Shown piece after piece: positions 16,624 to 25,499 of a stretch of DNA of 64,000 nucleotides. The DNA lies in NCBI RefSeq assembly GCF_020991415.1, contig NZ_JAJMOY010000005.1:372001-436000 (forward strand), given 5' to 3'. The position numbers and the translations under genes were made by a program. The notes below the pieces were generated by a model that made no database searches, was not told the origin of the DNA, and saw only the letters and a program-made list of their open reading frames with translations. Each line of letters opens with the position of its first letter. Position 1 is the stretch's first letter. Source of the DNA: Flavobacterium sp. ENC. Lineage in GTDB: Bacteria; Bacteroidota; Bacteroidia; Flavobacteriales; Flavobacteriaceae.

Positions 16624-17145
16624 ATGTACGAAAAAACGTTTCCGAATAAAAGATTCAAACTTACTTTAGAATTTTTACAAAAACATATCAATACCTCAGA
16701 ATCTATTTTGGATTTAGGAGTAGAAAATCCTTTTTCTAAAATCATGAAAGAAGCCGGTTATTCTGTAAAAAACACTACCGGAGAAGATTTAGATTTAAAC
16801 CAGGATGTTTTAAAAAATGATAAACAGGACGTGGTAACTGCCTTCGAAATCTTCGAGCACTTATTAAATCCGTTTACGATCCTGAACGAAATCAAATCCG
16901 ACAAGCTTTTAATTTCCATTCCGATGCGCCTTTGGTTTTCTCCGGCATACCGCAGTAAAACAGATATGTGGGACAGACATTACCACGAATTTGAAGACTG
17001 GCAGTTAGACTGGCTTTTAGAAAAAACCGGCTGGAAAATCATCGACAGGCAAAAATGGACCAATCCGGTAAAAAAGTTTGGTCTTCGTCCGCTTTTAAGA
17101 AGTTTTACAAACAGATACTATATTGTTTACGCTGAAAAAATATAA
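16624..17145 (+). CDS. class I SAM-dependent methyltransferase-like protein
   Basis: 173 residues. The SAM-binding strand reads ILDLGVENPFS, which keeps the D-x-G core but replaces the usual GxG; it is followed by an acidic loop (TGEDLDLN) and DVVTAFEIFEHLLNP, the motif-II/III region of class I methyltransferases. The C-terminal part (YHEFEDWQLDWLLEKTGWKI) is typical of the Methyltransf_11/23 group. The substrate is unknown. It is followed by a glycosyltransferase gene after 100 bp, so a role in glycan or lipid decoration is possible. Confidence 0.75.
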   Translation: MYEKTFPNKRFKLTLEFLQKHINTSESILDLGVENPFSKIMKEAGYSVKNTTGEDLDLNQDVLKNDKQDVVTAFEIFEHLLNPFTILNEIKSDKLLISIPMRLWFSPAYRSKTDMWDRHYHEFEDWQLDWLLEKTGWKIIDRQKWTNPVKKFGLRPLLRSFTNRYYIVYAEKI

Positions 17146-17163
17146 TTCAAATTCCATAAAATA

Positions 17164-17220
17164 AATTCCAAATTCCAATTTTTACCAATTAATGGTTCAA
17201 ATTGGAATTTGGAATTTTAG
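17164..17220. repeat. AATTCCAAATTCCAA hairpin, copy 1
   Basis: 18-bp perfect arms at 17164-17181 and 17199-17216, built from AATTCCAAATTCCAATTT and its complement, around a 17-base loop. It may terminate the methyltransferase transcript. Related elements lie at 19741-19787 and 20463-20485. Confidence 0.65.
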
Positions 17221-17246
17221 AAAACTGGAATTTAATTTAAAAATTT

Positions 17247-18095
17247 ATGAGATATTACATCGTCATTCCCGCGCACAACGAGCAGGACTTAATTGGCCTG
17301 ACCTTACAATCTTTGGTTTCACAAACCGTTTTACCTTCAAAAGTGGTTGTTGTAAATGACAATTCGACAGATAAAACAGAAGAAATTGTACTGGGGTTTG
17401 CCAAAGAAAATCCGTTTATTTCTGTTGTAAACAAAACGTCAGATGCTATTCACATGCCCGGAAGCAAAGTAATTCAGGCTTTTCAGAAAGGTTTTGAAAC
17501 ACTGGATTCTAACTACGACATTATTGTAAAAATAGACGGCGATTTAATTTTTCCTTCCAATTATTTTGAGACCATAATCAGACATTTTGAATCCGATCCG
17601 AAAATTGGAATGGCGGGAGGTTTTTGTTATATTGAAAAGAATGGCGAATGGGTTTTAGAAAACCTGACTGATAAGGATCATATTCGCGGTGCACTAAAAG
17701 CTTACCGTGCAGCCACTTTTCAGCAAATTGGAGGTTTAAAACCGGCAATGGGCTGGGATACGGTAGATGAATTACTTTGTAAATATTACGACTGGAAAGT
17801 AGTTACAGATACTTCTTTGCACGTCAAACACCTTAAACCAACAGGCGCCAATTACAACAAAACGGCCCGTTACAAACAAGGAGAAGCCTTTTATACACTG
17901 GGCTACGGTTTTTGGATTACGGCAATTGCCTCGGCAAAACTGGCGATGATGAAGAAAAAACCATTTCTCTTTTTTGATTATATCAGCGGATTCCGGAAAG
18001 CCAAAAAGGCTAAGACACCTTTGTTAGTGAATCCTGAACAGGCAAAATTTATTAGAAATTATCGTTTGCAGAAAATGAAAGAAAAGTTAATTTGA
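17247..18095 (+). CDS. family 2 glycosyltransferase
   Basis: The 282-residue protein has a GT-A fold start (YYIVIPAHNEQDLIGLTL), the nucleotide-binding VVVNDNSTDKTEE segment, the DxD-type metal motif in VKIDGDLIF, and a W-x-x-D-E acceptor region (MGWDTVDELL). No strong membrane segment, apart from a moderately hydrophobic stretch near AIASAKLAMM, so a cytosolic or peripheral enzyme. The donor and acceptor sugars cannot be told. It is followed by the MlaE/MlaF-like pair after 80 bp. Confidence 0.88.
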   Translation: MRYYIVIPAHNEQDLIGLTLQSLVSQTVLPSKVVVVNDNSTDKTEEIVLGFAKENPFISVVNKTSDAIHMPGSKVIQAFQKGFETLDSNYDIIVKIDGDLIFPSNYFETIIRHFESDPKIGMAGGFCYIEKNGEWVLENLTDKDHIRGALKAYRAATFQQIGGLKPAMGWDTVDELLCKYYDWKVVTDTSLHVKHLKPTGANYNKTARYKQGEAFYTLGYGFWITAIASAKLAMMKKKPFLFFDYISGFRKAKKAKTPLLVNPEQAKFIRNYRLQKMKEKLI

Positions 18096-18175
18096 CCTCG
18101 AAACGGCCGAAAATACTTAACTCATAACCCAAAACTCATAACTTCTTTTTACCTTAGCCAATATTTGTAAAAACT

Positions 18176-18922
18176 ATGATGCTCATTCGTTATTTATCCC
18201 AAATAGGAAGATATTTTTTAATGCTGAAGGAAATTTTCAACAAACAGACCAAATGGCCTGTCATGAAAAATCTAATCCTGAAAGAAATAGACGATTTAAT
18301 TATTGACTCCCTGGGAATTGTTTGTTTTATCTCTTTCTTTATCGGAGGAGTTGTAGCCATTCAGACGGCGCTAAATTTAACTAATCCGTTAATTCCAAAA
18401 TACTTAATTGGTTTTGCCACACGTCAGTCGGTAATTCTGGAGTTTGCCCCTACTTTTATTTCCGTTATTATGGCTGGAAAAATGGGGTCTTACATCACTT
18501 CGAGTATCGGAACCATGCGTGTTACGGAACAAATTGATGCTTTGGAAGTTATGGGTGTTAATTCCTTAAACTATCTTGTTTTTCCAAAAATAGTAGCCTT
18601 ATTAATGTATCCTTTCGTCATCGGAATCAGTATGTTTTTGGGTGTTTTCGGAGGATGGCTTGCTTGTGCATACGGCGGATTTTCAACCAGTCAGGACTTT
18701 ATTCAGGGCGCTCAGATGGAGTTTATCCCTTTTCATATCACCTATGCTTTTATCAAAACTTTAATTTTTGCCATGTTACTCGCTACAATCCCTTCTTTTC
18801 ATGGCTATTATATGAAAGGCGGAGCCCTTGAAGTTGGTAAGGCAAGTACAGTATCGTTTGTGTGGACATCGGTTTGTATTATTCTTTTCAATTATATATT
18901 AACGCAACTATTATTAGGATAA
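18176..18922 (+). CDS. MlaE/YrbE-type ABC transporter permease
   Basis: 248 residues with five or six membrane segments and the MlaE pattern: DSLGIVCFISFFIGGVVAIQ, RQSVILEFAPTFISVIMAG, SSIGTMRVTEQIDALEVMGVN. MlaE-family permeases move phospholipids or similar lipids between inner and outer membrane. Two ATG codons (18176, 18179) are in tandem; either could be used. Its TAA overlaps the ATG of the ATPase gene by one base, so the two are translationally coupled. No MCE/MlaD gene lies within the window. Confidence 0.9.
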   Translation: MMLIRYLSQIGRYFLMLKEIFNKQTKWPVMKNLILKEIDDLIIDSLGIVCFISFFIGGVVAIQTALNLTNPLIPKYLIGFATRQSVILEFAPTFISVIMAGKMGSYITSSIGTMRVTEQIDALEVMGVNSLNYLVFPKIVALLMYPFVIGISMFLGVFGGWLACAYGGFSTSQDFIQGAQMEFIPFHITYAFIKTLIFAMLLATIPSFHGYYMKGGALEVGKASTVSFVWTSVCIILFNYILTQLLLG

Positions 18923-19683
18923 TGATTGAAGTAAAAAACATAGAAAAATCATTTGCGGACAGTAAAGTTTTAAAAGGTGTTTCGACAGTTTTTGAAACTG
19001 GAAAAACCAACCTGATTATTGGACAGAGTGGATCCGGAAAAACAGTTTTATTAAAAACCTTATTGGGAATTCATACACCGGACTCCGGAACTATTGAGTT
19101 TGACGGACGTGTTTATTCTGAATTGGATCCGGATGAAAAAAGAGAATTAAGAACTGAAATCGGAATGGTTTTTCAGGGAAGCGCGCTATTCGATTCGATG
19201 ACTGTTGCAGAAAACGTAGCTTTCCCGTTAAGAATGTTTACCCACGACAATAAAGCAAAAATTAAAGAACGTGTTGATTTTGTGCTGGAAAGAGTAAATT
19301 TAGTAGATGCTCATCAAAAATTACCTTCGGAAATTTCAGGTGGTATGCAGAAACGTGTGGCCATTGCCCGCGCTATTGTAAACAATCCAAAATACCTGTT
19401 TTGTGATGAGCCCAACTCCGGTCTGGATCCAAACACTTCTACTTTGATCGATAACCTTATTAAGGAAATTACTGAAGAATACAATATCACCACCGTAATC
19501 AATACGCACGATATGAACTCGGTAATGGAAATTGGAGAAAATATTGTTTTCCTGAAAAAAGGACTAAAAGCCTGGCAGGGAACCAAAGAAGAAATCTTCA
19601 GAACAGATAACAAAGACATTGTGAAATTTGTATACTCTTCTAATTTGTTCAAAAAAGTAAGAGAAGCGTATTTGAAGGGATAA
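18922..19683 (+). CDS. MlaF-type ABC transporter ATP-binding protein
   Basis: The start is the ATG at 18922, overlapping the permease stop; an in-frame ATG at 18862 would sit inside the permease gene. The 253-residue ATPase has Walker A GQSGSGKT (residues 34-41), the signature ISGGMQKR, Walker B YLFCDEP and a His switch in INTHDMNS. The ISGGM signature is typical of MlaF-type ATPases. With the upstream MlaE-like permease it forms the core of a lipid-transport complex facing the inner membrane. The MCE substrate-binding protein must be encoded elsewhere. Confidence 0.92.
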   Translation: MIEVKNIEKSFADSKVLKGVSTVFETGKTNLIIGQSGSGKTVLLKTLLGIHTPDSGTIEFDGRVYSELDPDEKRELRTEIGMVFQGSALFDSMTVAENVAFPLRMFTHDNKAKIKERVDFVLERVNLVDAHQKLPSEISGGMQKRVAIARAIVNNPKYLFCDEPNSGLDPNTSTLIDNLIKEITEEYNITTVINTHDMNSVMEIGENIVFLKKGLKAWQGTKEEIFRTDNKDIVKFVYSSNLFKKVREAYLKG

Positions 19684-19740
19684 AATATTTTGAAATTACA
19701 ATACTGAAAATTCCAAATTCCAAGCTTTAAATCCTAATAA

Positions 19741-19787
19741 AAAAATTCCAAATCCCAATTTATAAAGTTGGAATTTGGAATTTTTTT
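19741..19787. terminator. terminator built on an AATTCC repeat, copy 2
   Basis: An 18-bp stem with one mismatch (arms 19741-19758 and 19768-19785) ends in TTTTTTT. It lies between the convergent MlaF and SprT-like genes and shares its arms with the element at 17164. Confidence 0.7.
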
Positions 19788-19804
19788 ATTGGAATTTTAT
19801 ACCT

Positions 19805-20410
19805 TTAATTGGAATTTTTAATCAGTTCCACTTCAGCATTCGGATTAAAAAGATAGGTTCTGCCTGAACTTAATTCGATGCATTCGAAACGTTTCGTCCG
19901 AACGGCCAGTTTCTTGAATATTTTACCGTTCTTAATTCTGAAAACACTTCCGTACGGAATTTCAAAAACATAGTTTTTATCGTTTTGCGCATCGTACTGT
20001 TTTAACGCGAGAGATAAAGTGGTGTCCGTATCGCTACTGGCAGATGGATTTTTAAAATGTCTCGCTAATAATGGCAATAAACCGCCCGGAAAGATCTCGG
20101 GACGTATAAAAGGAACCATCATTCGCTGGAACGTATGTTTCCATTCATTTCCGTGCGGCTTAATGTTTCTTCCAAACTTTTCAAACGCTACCAGATGTGA
20201 AATTTCATGAATCAGCGTAATCAAAAAACGATATTTGTTTAAACTGGCATTTACCGTGATCTCATGTTTGCCACTTGGTCCCCTTCTGTAATCGCCATGA
20301 CGCGTCTGGCGCTCATTTACGATTTTCAGATGAACCTGATTGGCCACAATCAAATCAAAAACAGGCTTTACAGCATGTTCCGGTATATATCTTGCTAAAG
20401 TTTCGTTCAA
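19805..20410 (-). CDS. SprT-like zinc metallopeptidase domain protein
   Basis: 201 residues with HEISH at 68-72 (two zinc ligands and the catalytic Glu) and a third candidate ligand H86 in RNIKPHGNEWK, the SprT/Spartan-like arrangement. The C-terminal part has no recognisable zinc ribbon (ending FECIELSSGRTYLFNPNAEVELI), but this could form a short beta domain. No signal peptide. The substrate is unknown; Spartan proteases act on DNA-protein cross-links, but bacterial SprT-like proteins are not well studied. Flanked by AATTCC-type repeats on both sides. Confidence 0.82.
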   Translation of the reverse strand: MNETLARYIPEHAVKPVFDLIVANQVHLKIVNERQTRHGDYRRGPSGKHEITVNASLNKYRFLITLIHEISHLVAFEKFGRNIKPHGNEWKHTFQRMMVPFIRPEIFPGGLLPLLARHFKNPSASSDTDTTLSLALKQYDAQNDKNYVFEIPYGSVFRIKNGKIFKKLAVRTKRFECIELSSGRTYLFNPNAEVELIKNSN

Positions 20411-20499
20411 TTTTTGAAGTTAAAAGTTGTTTGTAAAAAGTTAAAGGTTAAAGTTTTTTGTCTCAAATTGGAATTTGGAATTTTAAAATTGGTATTTAG

Positions 20500-21177
20500 T
20501 TAAGGGTTCGTTGAAGAAACTTCCAAAACTTTCCCATTAAAATATTTATTCCCATTAAGGGTAAAATCATAAATATAAGTAGCCATTCCTTCTGCGGAAA
20601 TAGGGGCCTGATAGCCGGGAAAAGCTTCCTGAAGCATTTCGGTCTGAACGGATCCTAGCGCCAGTACATTAAATGAAATTCCCTTTTCTTTGTATTCTTC
20701 TGCCAGTAATTCGCTTAGGGTAATCACAGCACCTTTACTGGAACTGTAAGCGGCTAAACCGGCAAATTTCAGGCTTCCGCGCACCCCGCCAATGGAACTG
20801 ATCGTTACCACGTGACTTCCTCTTTGAAGATAGGGAAGGCAAATTCTGGTAAGATTGGCCACGGCAAAAACATTTACTTTGTAAATACTTTCAAAATCAG
20901 CCTGTGTGGTTTCCGCAAAAGGTTTCAAAAGCAAAGCCCCTGCATTATGCACTAACGCATCTACTTTTTTCCAGGCAGAAGAAAGGAAATCTTCTACCTT
21001 ATATAATTCTGATTCGTTTGATAAATCGACAGACAGACAGGTTACATTTTCATGTTCTAAAAGGGCCTGAGGTATTTTTCTTGAAATAGCCAGGACTTTA
21101 TTTCCGGCATTTGCAAACTGCAGGGCCAATTCATAACCGATACCTCTGCTCGTTCCTGTTATAATAATATTTTTCAT
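20500..21177 (-). CDS. short-chain dehydrogenase/reductase
   Basis: 225 residues with the classical SDR motifs: TGTSRGIGYELA (cofactor binding), VHNAGALLL in place of NNAG, SSIGG, and YSSSK catalytic Tyr/Lys. The protein is slightly short, ending soon after the active-site region (LALGSVQTEML). The substrate is unknown. It is the last gene of a long leftward run and lies 35 bp downstream of the M28 peptidase gene. Confidence 0.85.
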   Translation of the reverse strand: MKNIIITGTSRGIGYELALQFANAGNKVLAISRKIPQALLEHENVTCLSVDLSNESELYKVEDFLSSAWKKVDALVHNAGALLLKPFAETTQADFESIYKVNVFAVANLTRICLPYLQRGSHVVTISSIGGVRGSLKFAGLAAYSSSKGAVITLSELLAEEYKEKGISFNVLALGSVQTEMLQEAFPGYQAPISAEGMATYIYDFTLNGNKYFNGKVLEVSSTNP

Positions 21178-21212
21178 GAAGCAAAAATAAGCAAAACCCT
21201 CAAAAAGAACCG

Positions 21213-22190
21213 TTAATTCTTCATTGTAATTTCCTGTGTCTTAGAATTTGCAATCTGCGTTACGGCAGGCAAAAACTCCTGTATAAAAGCAGTCATATGA
21301 GGAATATCCATCACTTTGAATTCGTCTGAAGGATGGTGGTAAAATTCGAAATTCTCAAAGTCAAAAGTGCTTATGGACTGGCAGGGTTTTTTGAAAGCGT
21401 CATAAAAAGAATAATTATCCGATCTGTAAAACAATTTATATTCGGCTTCCTTTGGCAGGAATCCAATTGTTTTTTTACCGGTATATTCATTTATTTTTTC
21501 GGCCATGTTCGATTTATCAAAACCTGTAATGTAGGCCAGATAATCACGTTTCATGGGTACACCGATCATTTCGATGTTAAGCTGTGCGTATAAATTGAAG
21601 TTTTGAACCTTCAGTTTTTCCACTAAACTTTTAGACCCCAGCAGGCCTTTTTCTTCTCCGGCAAAAAACACAATGAGAATACTTCTTTTGTTCGATTTTG
21701 TTTCGCTGAAATATTTCGCCATTTCGGCTACGGCTGTTACTCCGGACGCATCGTCATTTGCCCCGTTATTGATCACGTCTTCTTTTTTATTTTTATCTAC
21801 GCCAATATGATCGTAATGCGCGCTCAGCACCACAAATTCCTTTTTAAGTTCCGGATCATTTCCTTCCAAAACCCCGACAATATTAAAAGCTGGTGACTTA
21901 AAATTGGTCAGCGTGTCGCGGTAGGTCTTAAAATAAGGCTTTACGTTGTTTTTCTTGAGAAATTTTTCCAGGAATTCAGCTGCTTTCTCAATTCCTTTGG
22001 TTCCCGTCTCGCGGCCTTCCAATTCATCTGAAGAAAGATATTTCAGAAAATCCGAAACGTTTGACTGTTCTACTTTATAAGCAATCTCAACGGGTTGGGA
22101 ATTTACTTTGGAAGAGGTATCGCTTACAGCTGTGGTATTCGATTTACAGGCTAACAAAACAAGTGGAAGCAGAAAGTATAATTTTTTCAT
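21213..22190 (-). CDS. M28 family zinc aminopeptidase-like lipoprotein
   Basis: 325 residues with a lipoprotein signal (MKKLYFLLPLVLLACKS, C15). The M28 zinc-site motifs are present in order: LSAHYDHIGV (His and Asp region), NGANDDASGVTA (bridging Asp), FFAGEEKGLLGS (catalytic and metal Glu), then NIEMIGVP and a late YHHPSD with the last His. These enzymes release N-terminal amino acids from peptides in the periplasm or at the surface. It follows the LysE-like gene by 23 bp. Confidence 0.9.
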   Translation of the reverse strand: MKKLYFLLPLVLLACKSNTTAVSDTSSKVNSQPVEIAYKVEQSNVSDFLKYLSSDELEGRETGTKGIEKAAEFLEKFLKKNNVKPYFKTYRDTLTNFKSPAFNIVGVLEGNDPELKKEFVVLSAHYDHIGVDKNKKEDVINNGANDDASGVTAVAEMAKYFSETKSNKRSILIVFFAGEEKGLLGSKSLVEKLKVQNFNLYAQLNIEMIGVPMKRDYLAYITGFDKSNMAEKINEYTGKKTIGFLPKEAEYKLFYRSDNYSFYDAFKKPCQSISTFDFENFEFYHHPSDEFKVMDIPHMTAFIQEFLPAVTQIANSKTQEITMKN

Positions 22191-22213
22191 GAATAGAATT
22201 TTAGCTTCAGAAG

Positions 22214-22873
22214 CTACGATTCCAAAGCAGTTGATTTAAAATATTTTTTATACACCTTAAACACCTGAATACTTCCCATAACAATAAAAAATAATGGAAT
22301 GAATACAGGCATTACATACTTTGAAAATGGATTTGTTTCATGAAAAATGGTCTGTAAAAGTACAATCAGACTTAACATTCCTGAAAAAACACCCGCCAAA
22401 GTTCCTGCAATATAATAATATTTTAACTTTTTTTCAATCGTAATATACTTTGCGTTAATTAAATATAAATTCCAGCTCGTCCAGAATGGCAATTGCAAAA
22501 AATTAAAACAGTTCAAAATTACGCCTATTACAAACGGAGAATACATTAAATAAGCTTTCAGATTTCCATTCGAACCTGAAGTACCGTGTGAATTTGAATA
22601 AAAAAAATAGGCCAGAACGAACATAAATATAACCGCGAAACCATCGATAATTTTCATCAGTTTTTTATTTTTTACCAGCCGTTTGGCAAAAAGCAGTGTA
22701 AAATAAATCACAAACGTTTCTACGAAAACAACGCCCAATAAAAAGAAAATCAAATGATGAAGTCCGGAACCGGAATAAATTTCCAGTCCGGCCAAATTGA
22801 GATAGCCCAACGGAACAGAGCCGATAAAGCTGACCAGAAATCCAACTGCTATATTTTGCGCTCTTTGCTGCAT
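22214..22873 (-). CDS. LysE-type transporter family membrane protein
   Basis: 219 residues with six hydrophobic segments. The N-terminal segment VGFLVSFIGSVPLGYLNLAGL has the Gly-Pro pattern of the LysE/RhtB exporter family (usually ...GPxxxxxxxxxxxxG). The overall six-TM arrangement with a loop after segment three also fits. The exported substrate is unknown. The gene starts 2 bp after the ATP-grasp gene ends, so the two are co-transcribed. Confidence 0.6.
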   Translation of the reverse strand: MQQRAQNIAVGFLVSFIGSVPLGYLNLAGLEIYSGSGLHHLIFFLLGVVFVETFVIYFTLLFAKRLVKNKKLMKIIDGFAVIFMFVLAYFFYSNSHGTSGSNGNLKAYLMYSPFVIGVILNCFNFLQLPFWTSWNLYLINAKYITIEKKLKYYYIAGTLAGVFSGMLSLIVLLQTIFHETNPFSKYVMPVFIPLFFIVMGSIQVFKVYKKYFKSTALES

Positions 22874-22875
22874 TC

Positions 22876-23910
22876 CTAAAAATTTAAAATTTTACTGTTC
22901 TGAACCTGATGCAAACGGTATTCCTGCATGCCGGCTTTATAATCCAAATAAGGAAATCCCCTTTTATGATTGGCTACACTGATTTCGTACATATAGGTAA
23001 TATGTCTTGACAGTTCTTTCCATGCAAACCAGATAGAATGTTTTGGATCATAGATATGGGTCGGTTCGCTTGCTGCCCCGTTTAATTCGACAATTTGAAA
23101 ATGCTCCCCTCTTTCCAGTTCTTCAAAAGAATCATACATAATATCAAACCTTCCAAAATAAAACTCCGGGATCTGCGCACAAATCTCATTGATGGTTTGG
23201 GTAAGTTTTGGGGTAATCCAGTGACTTCCGTCTAAAAATTTGGCACCACGGGCATGATTGCCAAACGGAACCAAATTGAATGCTTCTCCCGTTGCTAAAA
23301 TTTTATGCAGCAAATCGCCATATTCTTCCTGTAAAGCGTCAAACTGTAATTGAAATCTTGGCGTTTTATGAATTAATGCTTCAATTGTGGAGGTCCCGTC
23401 ACCCACAACCGTCAGAAATTCCTTTGCGACGATTCCTGTAATCCTGCCCTCTTTTTCGTTGGGATGGCGTACATAAAAGATACCCACTTCATTTTTGTAA
23501 GGAATCAAATCCTGCAGCAGGAAATCGAAATTGGCTTTTTCCATATAACGTTCTAACTCCGAAACAGTGTGAATTTTTTTCACTCCCGAACCCCGCAAAC
23601 CAATATCCGGTTTTGCAATTAATGGAAAATGAATTTCTTTCTCTATAATCTGCTGAACGATTTTTTTGAGATCCGTATTTTTAGGGATGAGAATCGTTTT
23701 GGGATAATATTTTCGCGGAATCAGATCATAAATCTGCTTTTTGCTTTCCATAATAAATCCCCCGTTTTTAATTCTGGGATTGGAAGCATTAAAGAAGAAA
23801 ATAGATCTTGCTTTGATGGCATAATACGCCCAAAGAAAATAGATCGGAATATACACTACCTGAAACGGCCAATATTCCCAATTTGCGATTTTATGAAAAA
23901 AGAGCTTCAT
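22876..23910 (-). CDS. ATP-grasp-like protein of unknown product
   Basis: 344 residues. An N-terminal hydrophobic stretch (PFQVVYIPIYFLWAYYAIKA) is followed by an ATP-grasp core: FPLIAKPDIGLRGSGVKKI (nucleotide-binding lysine and Gly-rich loop), LLQDLIPYKNEVGIFYV, and a metal-binding end (FGRFDIMYDSFEE, then IVELNGAASEPTHIYDP). ATP-grasp enzymes join an acid to an amine or thiol through an acyl-phosphate. The substrate is not known. The possible membrane anchor and its place between an NRDE gene and a LysE-like exporter hint that its product might be exported; this is inference. Confidence 0.75.
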   Translation of the reverse strand: MKLFFHKIANWEYWPFQVVYIPIYFLWAYYAIKARSIFFFNASNPRIKNGGFIMESKKQIYDLIPRKYYPKTILIPKNTDLKKIVQQIIEKEIHFPLIAKPDIGLRGSGVKKIHTVSELERYMEKANFDFLLQDLIPYKNEVGIFYVRHPNEKEGRITGIVAKEFLTVVGDGTSTIEALIHKTPRFQLQFDALQEEYGDLLHKILATGEAFNLVPFGNHARGAKFLDGSHWITPKLTQTINEICAQIPEFYFGRFDIMYDSFEELERGEHFQIVELNGAASEPTHIYDPKHSIWFAWKELSRHITYMYEISVANHKRGFPYLDYKAGMQEYRLHQVQNSKILNF

Positions 23911-23921
23911 TTTATATGATA

Positions 23922-24632
23922 TTAAATACTAATAAATGCTGTCGAAAATTCCTGTTCCAGAACTAAGTCATGATAGGCGATTGCCCTTTTATTCTGCCCG
24001 ATTACAACTTGTGTGATGCTTACTGTTTTCAAAGTATTTTCCCGATTGATAATCAGTCCGTTTTCAGAATCATTCCCTTCCGTATTGCGATGAAAACCGA
24101 GCATGTCTGAAGCTGAAATTTCATTTTTATCTTTCAGGAAATCAAAAAACCAGCGGGATCGCTTCTTTCTGACAGCTTCCGGATACAAGGTTACGGACGA
24201 CCAGATATGATTTTTCGTTTCATCTAAAATCGTACTTCTTTTGGTCAAACCATCCCAGATCAGTTCGTACAATTTTTTGTCCTGATACAGCACCAGCGTA
24301 AAAGGCTCAATATCTTCCAGGTTAATGACTCCCCAAAAATCCTTTGGAGATTCGCTGCAAATAATATCCAGCGCAATTAACCCGCGGCTTCTTCTGTACG
24401 AAAACCGAACTTCATGTTTGGTGATACCGCCATTGAGCAGTACCAAAACAGTTCCGTCTGCATCAGCCACAAACCAGGTTCCTCCGGCTTTCTGATCTTT
24501 CGGATACACCAGGATTTTACCATTACAGTGATAACTCCGCGGTGGAAGTGCACCGGGGCGAATCACTTTTTCATCACGGTTCGAGGTGATAATAACCGTT
24601 TCATTATGAGCTACAAAACTTACTGTACACAT
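23922..24632 (-). CDS. NRDE family protein (TANGO2-like)
   Basis: 236 residues beginning MCTVSFV, with Cys2 as a possible Ntn-type nucleophile, and the family-naming TSNRDE motif at residues 16-21, followed by GGTWFVADADGTVLVLLNGG. NRDE/TANGO2 proteins are widespread; their role is still unclear, with heme or lipid handling proposed for the eukaryotic member. The start overlaps the DinB-like gene end by 13 bases, so the pair is coupled. Confidence 0.87.
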   Translation of the reverse strand: MCTVSFVAHNETVIITSNRDEKVIRPGALPPRSYHCNGKILVYPKDQKAGGTWFVADADGTVLVLLNGGITKHEVRFSYRRSRGLIALDIICSESPKDFWGVINLEDIEPFTLVLYQDKKLYELIWDGLTKRSTILDETKNHIWSSVTLYPEAVRKKRSRWFFDFLKDKNEISASDMLGFHRNTEGNDSENGLIINRENTLKTVSITQVVIGQNKRAIAYHDLVLEQEFSTAFISI

Positions 24633-25108
24633 TGGCTTCTATAGGCTATGGTGGAACGTGCCACACCAAAATTTTCATTCACAAAAATATCCTCCAATTG
24701 TAAAACAGCTACCTTTATCAACGCCTGGTGATGAATACAATGTTCTAAGTTATAAAGCAATTCCCTGTAATAATTACTTTGAATCCTAAAAGTAAGCCCG
24801 TCGATCATTTGTTCTAAATAGAGCGGTTTATTTTCTTTTTGCAAACCCGCTTTAATATCAAGGATACATTGTTTTGCAAACTGTGTTTCGGTCTGAATGC
24901 GTTTATTACGTTCTCTGTTATCATAATTTAAAACTCCCGGCTCATAGCTGTTTTCAAGACATTGAAACATTTCAAGAATATGACGGGTATGTTCGCCGAT
25001 ACTGGAGTCGCTTAAAGCCGCACAGGGTTTTGCATACAACTGATCGGACAATTGGTTTAACAAATTTGTTAACTCCTCTAAACTGTGGTTTATTGATTTT
25101 AGCAGCAT
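24620..25108 (-). CDS. DinB family protein
   Basis: 162 residues forming a four-helix bundle: a first helix from LLKSINHSLEELTNLLNQL, then SSIGEHTRHILEMF and a third helix ending HCIHHQALIKVAVL. The histidines in GEHTRH and HCIHHQ fit the three-His metal site of DinB-like proteins. DinB-type proteins include thiol transferases, but the substrate here is unknown. It sits 2 bp after the DoxX gene and overlaps the NRDE gene by 13 bp. Confidence 0.78.
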   Translation of the reverse strand: MLLKSINHSLEELTNLLNQLSDQLYAKPCAALSDSSIGEHTRHILEMFQCLENSYEPGVLNYDNRERNKRIQTETQFAKQCILDIKAGLQKENKPLYLEQMIDGLTFRIQSNYYRELLYNLEHCIHHQALIKVAVLQLEDIFVNENFGVARSTIAYRSQCVQ

Positions 25109-25110
25109 AA

Positions 25111-25497
25111 TTATTTCGTTCTTAAAAGGTTCATAATTATATTTTTATTTCTATAAAGTAATATGAGGCAACAGACTAAGGTGATTACGGCCAGCGAAAA
25201 AAGCAGACCGGAGTCACCCTGAACTTCGATTCCCAACACAAATAAATGCGAAAGGACAGCACCCGTCATAACGCCACATCCGCCTAAAGCGCCGAGCCAG
25301 GTTGTTTTTGGAATTAAAAGTAAAACGACAACAATCAATTCGGCAATTCCGGATCCGATTCTTCCGTAAGGCTCTATTCCTAAAGTCGAGAAAATATAAA
25401 TACTTTCGGGCGCCCCTGTAAATTTAAAGTACAGCGTCTGCAGTAAAATTGCCGAAGCCGTTATTCGCAGCACCCAGGTTATCAAATGTGTTTTCAT
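25111..25497 (-). CDS. DoxX-like membrane protein
   Basis: 128 residues with four membrane segments. The first carries the DoxX-type pattern (VLRITASAILLQTLYFKFTGAPES) and the second GRIGSGIAELIVVVLLLIP, as in the DoxX/quinol oxidase-like family, which is often tied to redox stress. Placed in the peroxiredoxin-like/YHS/DoxX run with 2-bp gaps on both sides, so a shared oxidative-stress role is likely. Confidence 0.8.
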   Translation of the reverse strand: MKTHLITWVLRITASAILLQTLYFKFTGAPESIYIFSTLGIEPYGRIGSGIAELIVVVLLLIPKTTWLGALGGCGVMTGAVLSHLFVLGIEVQGDSGLLFSLAVITLVCCLILLYRNKNIIMNLLRTK

Positions 25498-25499
25498 GA

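Noticed and set aside
18862..18921. A 20-residue N-terminal extension of the MlaF-type ATPase
   Set aside because: It overlaps the end of the permease gene; the ATG at 18922 gives a normal ABC ATPase start and a typical one-base stop/start overlap.
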